Positions 52,011 through 60,514 are shown, counted from the stretch's first letter. The stretch: DNA of 64,000 nucleotides from Epilithonimonas sp042695135 (GCF_042695135.1 NZ_CP170547.1:1984001-2048000), one strand, 5' to 3'. Notes: generated by a model not told the origin, from the letters alone. A program made the numbers and translations.

Positions 52011-52547
52011 ATGAAAATAATAGCATTTGGAGCAAGTAATTCCACAGAATCAATTAATAAAATATTAGCAGAATACACAGCAAATCAATTTACAGGAGCA
52101 GAAGTGGAGGTTCTCGATCTAAACGATTACGAAATGCCGATTTTCAGCGTGGACAGAGAAAAACACGACGGAATTCCAACTTTGGCTTTAAGATTTGCTG
52201 AGAAATTGGATGCGTCAGATTTGTTGATTATTTCTTTAGCAGAATATAACAGCACTTACACGACGGCATTTAAGAATGTTTTCGACTGGATCTCAAGAAT
52301 CAAAGACCGTAAGCATTTTGGTGAGAAACCTGTTTTTTTATTAGCGACAGCACCAGGACCTGGAGGTGGTAAAAATGTTGTGGCTGCTTTCGAGGCAAGA
52401 GCACCATTCAGCGGAGCAAACATTCTTCAGAGCTTTGTTTTACCAAAATTCAAAGAAACTTTTGATGCTGAAAAAGGTATTGTAAATGAAGAGAAAAAAA
52501 CGGAATTCGAAGAAAAATTATCTATTGTTAAAAACTTTTTTGGATAA
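52011..52547 (+). CDS. NADPH-dependent FMN reductase family protein
   Basis: 178-residue flavodoxin-fold oxidoreductase that uses NAD(P)H and bound FMN to reduce quinones, azo dyes or other small acceptors. IIAFGASNSTESINKILAEY is the phosphate-binding loop for FMN; DASDLLIISLAEYNSTYTTAFKNVFDWIS is the second flavin-contact segment. 178 residues is the normal size. It has its own promoter-like element and no operon partner. The physiological substrate cannot be told. Confidence 0.85.
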   Translation: MKIIAFGASNSTESINKILAEYTANQFTGAEVEVLDLNDYEMPIFSVDREKHDGIPTLALRFAEKLDASDLLIISLAEYNSTYTTAFKNVFDWISRIKDRKHFGEKPVFLLATAPGPGGGKNVVAAFEARAPFSGANILQSFVLPKFKETFDAEKGIVNEEKKTEFEEKLSIVKNFFG

Positions 52548-52551
52548 GACT

Positions 52552-52583
52552 TTGGAAAATAATATTAAGAATGCGTAACTTTG
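52552..52583 (+). promoter_or_regulatory. Bacteroidota-type promoter of the 27-codon ORF
   Basis: TTG (52552-52554), 21 bases, TAACTTTG (52576-52583): exact matches to both the -33 TTG and the -7 TAnnTTTG consensus with usual spacing. The best promoter in the window. Confidence 0.6.
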
Positions 52584-52599
52584 TCATCAAATAAGGACA

Positions 52600-52683
52600 A
52601 TGAAAATTCAACAAGTTCATTTTGAGAAATATCCTAATTCTTGCAAAGAGAATTACATAAACACCTCCGAACTTGTGGACTAA
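52600..52683 (+). CDS. Possible small protein or leader peptide (27 aa)
   Basis: ATG at 52600, preceded by AAGGA five bases upstream of it, and TAA at 52681-52683 encode 27 residues starting MKIQQVHFEKYPNSCKENY. A perfect promoter lies 16 bases upstream and a strong terminator starts 7 bases after the stop, so the transcript would be only about 130 bases. The composition is ordinary for protein, with no membrane segment. It could be a genuine small protein, the remnant of a longer gene or a small regulatory RNA. It lies between the FMN reductase gene and purM. Confidence 0.45.
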   Translation: MKIQQVHFEKYPNSCKENYINTSELVD

Positions 52684-52690
52684 AATAACG

Positions 52691-52721
52691 GCCGATAATC
52701 TAAAAGATTGTCGGCTTTTTT
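52691..52721 (+). terminator. Strong terminator after the 27-codon ORF
   Basis: GCCGATAATCT-AAA-AGATTGTCGGC: an 11-base stem with one G-U pair, followed by six T. Confidence 0.88.
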
Positions 52722-52741
52722 ATTTAACAATTTTGAAAAAG

Positions 52742-52749
52742 TAAGTTTG
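52742..52749 (+). promoter_or_regulatory. Putative -7 element of the purM operon
   Basis: TAAGTTTG matches TAnnTTTG. A long leader of about 145 bases would follow, holding a hairpin and a family C repeat. Confidence 0.4.
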
Positions 52750-52774
52750 AAATAAATCTAGTAAATTCTGATAT

Positions 52775-52801
52775 TCTTTCAGGCCTCAAAAACCTGAAAG
52801 A
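52775..52801 (+). promoter_or_regulatory. Hairpin in the purM leader
   Basis: TCTTTCAGG (52775-52783) and CCTGAAAGA (52793-52801) form a perfect 9-base stem around a 9-base loop. No T run follows, so it is not a simple terminator. Role unknown. Confidence 0.4.
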
Positions 52802-52832
52802 GTTGATGAAGAAACAGATTAAATTCAACCAA

Positions 52833-52877
52833 ACCACGAAGTGGTGAAATATTAGTAGCATAGGGTGAGACCCTATG
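52833..52877. repeat. Two-hairpin intergenic repeat, family C copy 3
   Basis: ACCACGAAGTGGT (52833-52845) and CATAGGGTGAGACCCTATG (52859-52877) keep the two-hairpin layout, though the stems differ in sequence from the other two copies with compensating changes on both sides. The ATG inside the second hairpin is in frame with purM. Confidence 0.72.
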
Positions 52878-52898
52878 AACGACATTAAAAATCTGAAA

Positions 52899-53891
52899 AT
52901 GAGCAATACCTATAAATCCGCAGGAGTCGATAAAGAAGAAGGCTACAAAACCGTAGATAAAATCAAATCTGCCGTTGCCGAAACCCACAACAAAAACGTT
53001 CTGAACAATCTGGGAAGCTTTGGTGCTTTCTATGAGATTGCTGGCTACAAAAATCCGGTTTTGGTTTCCGGAACCGATGGCGTTGGAACCAAGCTGAAAA
53101 TCGCTTTGGACACCAAACAATACGCTTCTATCGGCATCGACTGTTTCGCAATGTGTGCCAATGATATCCTTTGTCACGGTGCAAAACCATTGTTTTTCCT
53201 CGATTATTTAGCGTGCGGAAAACTCGATTCTGAGATTGCTGCAGAGATTGTTCTCGGAATGGTAAAAGCTTGTAAAGACAACAACTGCGCATTAATTGGT
53301 GGCGAAACTGCCGAGATGCCGGGAATGTACCAGCCAGGCGATTATGATGTTGCAGGATTCTGCGTAGGAATTGTAGAAAAAGACCAAATCATTGACGGTT
53401 CCAAAATAAAAGCAGGAAATAAAATCATTGTGATTCCAAGTTCAGGATTTCATTCCAATGGATTTTCATTGGTAAGAAAAATATTTCCTGATTTCGAAGA
53501 AGAGTTTGAAGGAAAACCTTTGTACGAGACACTTTTGGTTCCTACAAGATTGTATTACCAAGACATTCACAAAGTTTTGGAAGAAGCACCGGTTTGCGGC
53601 ATTGCGCACATCACAGGCGGCGGATTGTACGAGAATATCCCAAGAATTATTCCGGAAGGACTTTGCGCAACAATCGACGCTTCAAAAATCCAAATTCCAA
53701 CCGTAATGCAGGAATTGGAAAAACGTGGCAATATCGCAAGAGAAGAAATGTTCGGAACATTCAATATGGGCGTTGGAATGGTTCTCGTAACCGACGAAAA
53801 TCACGTAGATAAAATCCTTGACCTTTTGGAAGACGCTTATGTAGTAGGAGAAATCACGGAAGGAGAAGATAAAATTGATTTAAAATTTTAG
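52899..53891 (+). CDS. purM: Phosphoribosylformylglycinamidine cyclo-ligase (AIR synthetase)
   Basis: Purine synthesis: converts FGAM to AIR using ATP. The start at 52899 (MSNTYKSAGVDKEEGYKTVD) matches the family N-terminus; the in-frame ATG at 52875 lies inside a repeat element and is rejected. Motifs: NLGSFGAFYEIAGYKNPVLVSGTDGVGTKLKIA, GIDCFAMCANDILCHGAKPLFFLDY, ALIGGETAEMPGMY and HITGGGLYENIPRI. 330 residues is close to the usual ~345. purN and purH follow on the same strand at 126 and 197 bases, with a repeat in the first gap. Confidence 0.93.
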   Translation: MSNTYKSAGVDKEEGYKTVDKIKSAVAETHNKNVLNNLGSFGAFYEIAGYKNPVLVSGTDGVGTKLKIALDTKQYASIGIDCFAMCANDILCHGAKPLFFLDYLACGKLDSEIAAEIVLGMVKACKDNNCALIGGETAEMPGMYQPGDYDVAGFCVGIVEKDQIIDGSKIKAGNKIIVIPSSGFHSNGFSLVRKIFPDFEEEFEGKPLYETLLVPTRLYYQDIHKVLEEAPVCGIAHITGGGLYENIPRIIPEGLCATIDASKIQIPTVMQELEKRGNIAREEMFGTFNMGVGMVLVTDENHVDKILDLLEDAYVVGEITEGEDKIDLKF

Positions 53892-53996
53892 GAGCTTAAT
53901 CCCGCTATCCGCTATATCTTTTTTGTTTACGACGATTTGTAGTCAATAGAAATGAAAAGATAAACAAAAAAGGATGCCGCTACTATCTGGGCTAGT
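53891..53996. repeat. Long imperfect inverted repeat, family E copy 2
   Basis: CTTTTTTGTTTA (53918-53929) and its exact complement (53961-53972) sit inside longer imperfect arms starting AGCTTAATCCCGC and ending ATCTGGGCTAG. It fills the purM-purN gap and is related to 5872-5978. As RNA it would be a long hairpin that could lower expression of purN relative to purM. Confidence 0.65.
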
Positions 53997-54017
53997 GAGT
54001 AGAGGACAAGATAAATA

Positions 54018-54581
54018 ATGAAGAACATTAGTATTTTAATTTCAGGTTCAGGAACCAATCTTCAAAGGATTATTGACTGTATTGACAACGGAGAAATCCG
54101 AAATGCAAGAATCATCAAGGTCATTGCCGACCGAGAATGCTACGGACTGGAAAGAGCGCAGAAACATCAAATTCCGAATGAATTAATCAAACGTGGAAAA
54201 GACTTTGCCGAGAATCTGGAACAAGCCATTCTAGAGAACACAGATTTGATTGTTTTAGCAGGTTTTCTATCCATCCTGAAACCAGAATTCTGTGAGAAAT
54301 GGGAAAGAAAGATTATTAATATTCATCCGGCTTTGTTGCCGAAATTTGGTGGAAAAGGAATGTGGGGACATCACGTTCATAACGCAGTCATCGAAGCTGG
54401 TGAAAAAGAAAGTGGCGCAAGTGTACATTATGTGACCTCAGGAATCGATGAAGGCGAAGTGATTCTGCAAGGAAAATTTGAGATTGATGAAAATGATACA
54501 GCTGAGAAAGTAGCCGAAAAAGTTCATTTAATTGAGTACGATATTTACCCAAAAGCCATTGATATAGTTTTAAATAAATAA
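54018..54581 (+). CDS. purN: Phosphoribosylglycinamide formyltransferase
   Basis: Purine synthesis: transfers a formyl group from 10-formyl-THF to GAR. SILISGSGTNLQRIID is the phosphate-binding loop, LAGFLSILKPEFCEKWERKIINIHPALLPKF holds the catalytic Asn-x-His, and GASVHYVTSGIDEGEVILQ carries the conserved Asp. 187 residues is the standard length. It lies between purM and purH. Confidence 0.93.
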   Translation: MKNISILISGSGTNLQRIIDCIDNGEIRNARIIKVIADRECYGLERAQKHQIPNELIKRGKDFAENLEQAILENTDLIVLAGFLSILKPEFCEKWERKIINIHPALLPKFGGKGMWGHHVHNAVIEAGEKESGASVHYVTSGIDEGEVILQGKFEIDENDTAEKVAEKVHLIEYDIYPKAIDIVLNK

Positions 54582-54778
54582 TATTAATTAATTAAAGTAA
54601 AAATTAATTGAAATCATGTAAATAATTGTTTTGTAATTATTTATAATTTTTAATTAAAAATAACTTTAATGAAGCAAATATAAAATCTAAGTAAAATAAA
54701 AAGTAAATCCGGAGGTGAAAGAACCGGTAAATCACAGTTTGGATAAAACTGTAAAAAGTAAAATTTGAAAGAGAAGGT
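54582..54778. other. Leader region of purH
   Basis: Gap of 197 bases. TAACTTTA near 54659 is one base off the -7 consensus. CCGG-AGGTGAAAGAA-CCGG and ACAGTTT-GGAT-AAACTGT (about 54709-54755) can form two short hairpins close to the start codon. No riboswitch class known to me fits. Confidence 0.35.
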
Positions 54779-56296
54779 ATGAGTAAAAAGAGAGCACTTA
54801 TCAGCGTATCTGATAAAAGCGGTTTGGTAGATTTCGCAAGATTTCTCGAAGAACAGAACTACGAATTGATTTCCACCGGCGGAACGTTCAAACATTTGAA
54901 AGACGCCGGATTGAGTCCAATTCAAATCGATGAAGTCACAGACTTTCCGGAAATGCTGGACGGCAGAGTGAAAACCCTGCACCCGAAAGTTCACGGCGGA
55001 TTGTTGGCGGTTCGTTCCAACGAGGAACATATGAAAACTGTTCAGGAGTACGGAATCGGATTGATTGATATGGTCATCGTAAATCTTTATCCGTTTTTCG
55101 AGAACGTGAACAAAGAAATTTCTCTTGACGAAAAAGTAGAATTCATCGACATTGGCGGGCCTTCAATGTTGCGTTCTGCCGCTAAGAATTTTAATTCGGT
55201 TGTAGTTCTTACTGATGTGAACGATTACGAAATCATCAAAAATGAAATATCAAAAAGTGGCGATTCGACCATTGAAACTAGAAAGAAATTAGCCGGAAAA
55301 GTATTCAATCTGACATCTGCGTATGACGCAGCAATTTCCAGAATGCTTTTGGACGAAGAATATCCAACTTACCTGAATGCTTCCTACAAAAAGGTTTCAG
55401 ATTTACGTTACGGCGAAAATCCGCATCAATCAGCCGCTTATTATACTTCGACTTTCGAAAATGGCGCAATGAAAGATTTTGAAATTTTGGGAGGCAAAGA
55501 ATTGTCTTTCAATAATTTGAGAGATATGGATTTGTGTTGGAAAGTGGTGAATGAGTTCAAAGATGAATTGGCTTGTTGTGCTGTAAAACACTCTACACCT
55601 TGCGGCGTTGCTGTTGGAACTTCAGCTTTGGAAACTTATACCAAAACGTTTGAATGCGATCCGGTTTCCATTTTTGGCGGAATTATCGGAATGAATTATA
55701 AAGTGGACGCTGCAACGGCAGAGGAACTGAACAAAACTTTCCTTGAAATCGTGATGGCAACAGACTTTGACGAAGATGCTCTGGAAATTCTTAGAAAGAA
55801 GAAAAACCTCAGAATCATTAAAATTAAAAATCCTGTAACTGATAAACAAGCCTGGGTGAAAATCGACGGCGGAATGTTGGTTCAAAGCGCTGACGACCAA
55901 TTCTCAGAAGATATAAAGTTAGTTACAGAAACAGCTCCAACAGACGAACAAAGAAAAGCATTATTGTTCTCACAAAGAGTTGTGAAATATGTAAAATCCA
56001 ACGCAATTGTAGTTTCAAATGGTGTTCAAGCCATTGGAATCGGTGGTGGACAAGTGAACAGAATCTGGGCAACGCAACAAGCGATTGAAAGAGCCAAAGA
56101 GAAATTCGATGGCGAGTTGGTTTTGGCTTCTGATGCGTTTTTTCCTTTCCGGGATGTGGTAGATTTCTGCGCACAGGAAGGCATTAAAGCGATTATTCAG
56201 CCGGGTGGAAGTATGAGAGACAATGATTCCATTGAGGCTGCGGATGAGCATCATATTCCGATGTTGTTTACGGGAATGAGACATTTCCTACATTGA
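54779..56296 (+). CDS. purH: Bifunctional AICAR transformylase / IMP cyclohydrolase
   Basis: Last two steps of IMP synthesis. The N-terminal cyclohydrolase domain (MGS-like) spans ~1-190: ALISVSDKSGLVDFARFLEEQ, ISTGGTFKHLKDAG, DGRVKTLHPKVHGGLLAVR. The transformylase domain covers ~195-505: LRYGENPHQSAAYY, VKHSTPCGVAVG, DPVSIFGGIIGMN, AIGIGGGQVNRIWA, IIQPGGSMRDNDSIEAADEHHIPMLFTGMRHF at the end. 505 residues is typical. A strong terminator lies 28 bases past the stop. Confidence 0.95.
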   Translation: MSKKRALISVSDKSGLVDFARFLEEQNYELISTGGTFKHLKDAGLSPIQIDEVTDFPEMLDGRVKTLHPKVHGGLLAVRSNEEHMKTVQEYGIGLIDMVIVNLYPFFENVNKEISLDEKVEFIDIGGPSMLRSAAKNFNSVVVLTDVNDYEIIKNEISKSGDSTIETRKKLAGKVFNLTSAYDAAISRMLLDEEYPTYLNASYKKVSDLRYGENPHQSAAYYTSTFENGAMKDFEILGGKELSFNNLRDMDLCWKVVNEFKDELACCAVKHSTPCGVAVGTSALETYTKTFECDPVSIFGGIIGMNYKVDAATAEELNKTFLEIVMATDFDEDALEILRKKKNLRIIKIKNPVTDKQAWVKIDGGMLVQSADDQFSEDIKLVTETAPTDEQRKALLFSQRVVKYVKSNAIVVSNGVQAIGIGGGQVNRIWATQQAIERAKEKFDGELVLASDAFFPFRDVVDFCAQEGIKAIIQPGGSMRDNDSIEAADEHHIPMLFTGMRHFLH

Positions 56297-56323
56297 TAAA
56301 TTATTTTTATTTGTAATTTAAAT

Positions 56324-56364
56324 AAAAAAAGAACCCCCCAATTGATATTCAATCGGGGGTTTCT
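56324..56364. terminator. Bidirectional terminator after purH
   Basis: GAACCCCCCAATTGA pairs with TCAATCGGGGGTTTC, with A and T runs on the two sides. It serves purH and the converging T9SS gene. Confidence 0.85.
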
Positions 56365-56383
56365 TATTGTAATTATTCGTGTT

Positions 56384-59263
56384 TTATTCTTTTATCACTT
56401 TGAATGATTTCACATTGGTTGATGTTCTTACATTCACGATATAGACGCCGGAAGATAAATTTCTCATATCAATGTTTGCTGTTTTAGCATTGGTCTTTTC
56501 AGATTTGACAACGCTCCCTGCAAAATTATATATTGTAATATTATCAATCGTGTCGCCATCCATTTTTACCGTCAGTTTATCGACAACAGGATTCGGATAA
56601 TATTGAAGACCCTTATCTTTCGTATTGTCCGCAGTTCCAAGTTTCTCTTCAACTTTTACAACAAAGCTGCAGGTATCAATAACCTCTCCGTTGAAAATCA
56701 GGTTGTGCTTAACCGTTGTTTCTCCTACAGGGAAAATTGCGCCTGAAGGCAAGCCTTCTGTCAATACTGAAAAGACACCTGTAGATGCACCTTCGCAAGC
56801 AAAGGTTAAATTATACTTAACCACTGCTCCGATATTACCAGGATTTGTATAAACAGTCTTATTTTCCGGGCAAGTATATTCACATTCCGGCGGATCTGGC
56901 AAGCCCACCATATATACCTGGATATCATCTATAAGTGCTGATGTTCCCTTAGTTGCTAATGAATTGAATCCTAAGTAATAAACCCCTGAAGCTGTTGGCG
57001 TAAAAGATAAAATGGCTTCTTCGTACTTATCACTGCTTACATTTTTGCTCCATATAACGTTGTCTTTTTGAACGAATGCGTAAGCTTTATCAGCAATGCT
57101 AAGGCTCATCGGAACGTTGCTTCCTATGGATCTGTATTTGAATTTGATCAGTATTTCTTTTCCACCCTGTAGATTTAATCCTCTTGAGAAATACCAGGAA
57201 TTAGCATCAAAATAATAATTAAATTTTTGAGATCCGTTAAATTCTCCGGTTGCAGGATATGACTGATCTATCATCCACTGATTGTTTCTTGATATGGATT
57301 GGGTAATCCACTGATCTTCGTTTTCGAAGCCGTAATTGTAAGGAAGATTAACTGCTGATCCCGGACTTGGCAAAGTAGTGAAATTAACAGGCCCAGACCA
57401 TGAACTGAAATTATTTTCGCCACAATTGGATCTTACATAAACTTCGTAAGCAGTTTCCGGAGATAAACCTTCTACGTGAGCCTGATTGTTGCTGACAGTT
57501 ATTCCTGATGATGGTGTGCCGGTGCCGGCAGGTTGTACAACATATTCGTATCCACTTGCCGGTTGCGTGAGGTAATCCCAAGTCAAATCTACCGTCGTCT
57601 GTCCGTAATTTGCTACCACTTTTGATGGTTTTGCACAGTTCGGGCAGGAAGCAATGATTGGCGTACTGATGTTTTGCTCACTTGCACTTCCTACAACATT
57701 ACCATTTGAATCCAAAATTTCATAACTGGTCTGATATCCACTATGGCTTCCGCCGTTCCATATAGTAGTAACAGCATCACCGGAATTTATTTGGAAAGGG
57801 AAATCCAGTACGTCACCAATTGGTAATGTAAGGTCTGTAAAAACAGCATCACCATTTACATAAAGATTCATCGTATTGTTGTTCCAGCCGTCTCCCTCAG
57901 AATCTTTGAGACGAAGGATATATTCGCAAGGAGAAGACTCTTTGTCTGAAACTTTTACGTTGTCAAACATCAGATAACCGTAGTTTGCATCCGAATAAGC
58001 CTGATAACCTAAGTAATAAACGCCATTTTCTGGAACGGTAAATGTTACTGTAGCTGTCGTGTAATTTGAATTCTGGATAAAATTGTTATCCCAGATCTGA
58101 ACGGATTTTCCGGACGGAAAAGCATCCTTGCTTACAACCACTTTCATTTTTTGAGGATAATACTCGTCCTGGCTCGATTTGTAATCAAACTGCAACGTAA
58201 TTTCTTTTCCTGCCGGAAGATTGATCCCTCTGGAGAAAACCCAGGAATTTGAATTATTATCGATGTCATCATGTCTCAGGTAATAATCTCCGTCTGAAGG
58301 TCCATACAGACCGCCAGCATCGGAATCACTTCTTACCCACGAGTTTCCAACCATCGGTTCCAGAAGTGCCCAATGGCTTTCCCCTTCGAAGCTTTCCTTG
58401 TAGGGTAAATTTACGGGAACTGCCGTTGTAGCCGGATAGGTTTTAAAAGCTACAGGACCCGACCATTTTCCGTACACCGAACCTGGTACACAAACAGATC
58501 TTACATAAAGCTCATACTGTGTTTGTGGCTGCAAACCCTGAGCAGTTGTAGATGTCCCTTGCACGGGAGTTCCTGATCCTGTAGGAATGCCTGTTCCCTG
58601 ACTTTGTATGACATACTCGAAACCGGCACCTGGAACAGAAGCGGATTCCCAGAAAATATCAGCAGTTGCCTGTCCGGGAACTGATTTTACATTCACCGGC
58701 TTTGGACATAATTCTTCGTACAAATTGATATTATCCAAACTTAAATATCCCAGATTAGGATCCGGATAAAAGTAGAAAGCCAAATAATAAGTACCGGTTT
58801 GAGGGACTTCAAAAGTTTTGTGTACATTTTGGTAAGTATTGATCTGGATCTCTTCATTCACCCATAATTCTGTAGCGTTTTCCAAAGTAGGAATGGGTTG
58901 CTGTTTTAGAACTACTTTTAATTTTACGGGAAAAGCAGTGCTCAAACCGGATCGATAATCAAAATCTAAAGCAATGTTATGCCCTGCTTCGATCTTAATA
59001 CCTTTAGAGATCAGCCACGCCGAACCTCCATTTTCGTAGTCGCTCTGTGCCCGGGCATAGAATTGGCCTTGAGAAGGCTGGTAAACGGTGCTCGTTTCAT
59101 CAGTTATTGCCCAGGGAGTGCCTGCGCCTGTATTGATGTTATACCAGTAAGTTTGTTCGGCTTCTGTTTCAAAACTATTGGAATACGGAAGCGATACCGG
59201 ATCTGTCTGTCCAAAAGTGAATAGAATGCTCAACAAAGAGAAAAAAGTTAATGCTTTGTTCAT
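56384..59263 (-). CDS. Large T9SS-secreted adhesin-like protein with FN3 domains
   Basis: The frame is open to 59299, but the ATG at 59263 starts a clean signal peptide (MNKALTFFSLLSILFTFGQ) and a TATGTTTG promoter element sits at 59280-59287, so 59263 is chosen (959 residues). Three jelly-roll modules of the choice-of-anchor/MAM-like type (each opening LPY-x-x-x-FE and closing YYLGF/YYLAF...DN) alternate with two FN3 domains (CPKPVNVKSVPGQATADIFW; CAKPSKVVANYGQTTVDLTW, both with YELYVRS/YEVYVRS). A HYR-like domain and a type A sorting tail (LQYYPNPVVDKLTVK ... LSSGVYIVNV) follow. Likely a surface adhesin or carbohydrate-binding protein; no catalytic domain seen. Confidence 0.82.
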   Translation of the reverse strand: MNKALTFFSLLSILFTFGQTDPVSLPYSNSFETEAEQTYWYNINTGAGTPWAITDETSTVYQPSQGQFYARAQSDYENGGSAWLISKGIKIEAGHNIALDFDYRSGLSTAFPVKLKVVLKQQPIPTLENATELWVNEEIQINTYQNVHKTFEVPQTGTYYLAFYFYPDPNLGYLSLDNINLYEELCPKPVNVKSVPGQATADIFWESASVPGAGFEYVIQSQGTGIPTGSGTPVQGTSTTAQGLQPQTQYELYVRSVCVPGSVYGKWSGPVAFKTYPATTAVPVNLPYKESFEGESHWALLEPMVGNSWVRSDSDAGGLYGPSDGDYYLRHDDIDNNSNSWVFSRGINLPAGKEITLQFDYKSSQDEYYPQKMKVVVSKDAFPSGKSVQIWDNNFIQNSNYTTATVTFTVPENGVYYLGYQAYSDANYGYLMFDNVKVSDKESSPCEYILRLKDSEGDGWNNNTMNLYVNGDAVFTDLTLPIGDVLDFPFQINSGDAVTTIWNGGSHSGYQTSYEILDSNGNVVGSASEQNISTPIIASCPNCAKPSKVVANYGQTTVDLTWDYLTQPASGYEYVVQPAGTGTPSSGITVSNNQAHVEGLSPETAYEVYVRSNCGENNFSSWSGPVNFTTLPSPGSAVNLPYNYGFENEDQWITQSISRNNQWMIDQSYPATGEFNGSQKFNYYFDANSWYFSRGLNLQGGKEILIKFKYRSIGSNVPMSLSIADKAYAFVQKDNVIWSKNVSSDKYEEAILSFTPTASGVYYLGFNSLATKGTSALIDDIQVYMVGLPDPPECEYTCPENKTVYTNPGNIGAVVKYNLTFACEGASTGVFSVLTEGLPSGAIFPVGETTVKHNLIFNGEVIDTCSFVVKVEEKLGTADNTKDKGLQYYPNPVVDKLTVKMDGDTIDNITIYNFAGSVVKSEKTNAKTANIDMRNLSSGVYIVNVRTSTNVKSFKVIKE

Positions 59264-59279
59264 ATATTTCATTTTGCAA

Positions 59280-59287
59280 CAAACATA
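59280..59287 (-). promoter_or_regulatory. Putative -7 element of the T9SS adhesin gene
   Basis: Minus strand TATGTTTG matches TAnnTTTG. Its place between the two candidate starts argues for the downstream start at 59263. Confidence 0.42.
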
Positions 59288-59372
59288 GGACTGGAGCATT
59301 GTAATTCCTATTTTTATAGTTTAAAAATGAAGAAATATTCACTGTTTTTGAAAGAACTTTGCGATTATGTGA

Positions 59373-60512
59373 TCAGATAGAGTGATTGTTGTCTTTGGAA
59401 ATCTGTTTTTTCAGTTTTCTGATCTTGTTTTTTGTTTGGATTATTTGATAGAGAACCAATGCTATCAGAATACAGAGAATGGTGATGATCCAATATTTGC
59501 CGCTGTTACCATTGTTAGAATTTTCCTCTGCCGTTTGCTTTACAATAATTTGGTTGACGGACTTTTTTTTGGCACTGATATCAGTATTGGTTTTCTGCTT
59601 ATAGAGATTCAAATATAAGGTATGATTATCGATGTCGTTCAACGCATAATAATTTTCTGAAATATATTTATAGACCTCGGGGTTGGCATTTTCTACATTG
59701 TTGGACTTTAAGATCTGGATGGCTTTATCAAATTCTTGTTTGGCTTTCTTATAATCCTTCTGCAAATAAAGAACCCTGCCCAATCCCGCCAGACTTTCTG
59801 CGTTTAGAAGTGCATAATTTCCGTTTACAGCATAATGCAGTGATTTTTCAAAGGCTCCTTTTGCAGATTTCAAATTATTTTCTTCCAAGAAACAACCTCC
59901 AATTTCATTATAGATGTCCGCTATGGAAAAACGCAGCATTTCACGTCCTTTCAGTGCCGGTATATAGACTTCGAGTGCTTTATTGTAATAGGTCTGGGCA
60001 AAATCACATCCCAGCTCATCGCGGTAGATCAATGCTTTTAAAAAAAGAACGTTCCCTTTGTAAAACTTCAGTGAGTCGGGTAGAGGATGCTTTTCGATCA
60101 ATTCATAGGCCTCGTCCGCATAATACTTTGCTTTGCTGTAGATGTTGAGATTATGATACTTTTCACCAATGAATCCTGCAACCTGGATCTGCGTGGGATA
60201 ATCATTTATTTTCTGCGAGATTTCTCTTGTTTTGAAAGCATATTCTATTGCTTTTTCATAATCCTTTTTCACAGAATAGCTGCTGCCAATAACCGTAAGG
60301 ACAGAAATTTCCATTTTTGGATTTCCCTTATATTTTTTATAAAGCTCTTTTCCTAGCAGGATCACCTTTTCAGGATTTGAGTTCATCATCAGAAACAAGG
60401 AATCCAAATTAGGTTCATTTAGCTTCTGTGCTGAGAAAGACTGCGAATTAATTATAAAAAGAACACATAGGGCTATTAATACATTTTTTATTTTTTGGGT
60501 AAGGTTTTTCAT
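59373..60512 (-). CDS. TPR protein with C-terminal membrane anchor
   Basis: 379 residues: an N-terminal signal or membrane segment (~10-27, ending QSFSAQ), TPR-like helical repeats at ~45-300 (for example DYEKAIEYAFKTREISQ, NLKSAKGAFEKSLHYA, DYKKAKQEFDKAIQILK), a transmembrane segment at ~339-358 (YWIITILCILIALVLYQII) and a short basic tail. It has the same layout as the regulator encoded immediately upstream but lacks the DNA-binding end. The gene starts 2 bases after that regulator's stop, so it is cotranscribed. It may act as a partner or decoy of the regulator; function unknown. Confidence 0.7.
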   Translation of the reverse strand: MKNLTQKIKNVLIALCVLFIINSQSFSAQKLNEPNLDSLFLMMNSNPEKVILLGKELYKKYKGNPKMEISVLTVIGSSYSVKKDYEKAIEYAFKTREISQKINDYPTQIQVAGFIGEKYHNLNIYSKAKYYADEAYELIEKHPLPDSLKFYKGNVLFLKALIYRDELGCDFAQTYYNKALEVYIPALKGREMLRFSIADIYNEIGGCFLEENNLKSAKGAFEKSLHYAVNGNYALLNAESLAGLGRVLYLQKDYKKAKQEFDKAIQILKSNNVENANPEVYKYISENYYALNDIDNHTLYLNLYKQKTNTDISAKKKSVNQIIVKQTAEENSNNGNSGKYWIITILCILIALVLYQIIQTKNKIRKLKKQISKDNNHSI

Positions 60513-60514
60513 GA

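Noticed and set aside
52875..52898. ATG 24 bases ahead of purM as its start
   Set aside because: It is part of a repeated hairpin, and the conserved N-terminus begins at 52899.
54700..54778. ZTP or purine riboswitch before purH
   Set aside because: The short hairpins lack the conserved cores of either class as far as I can tell by eye.
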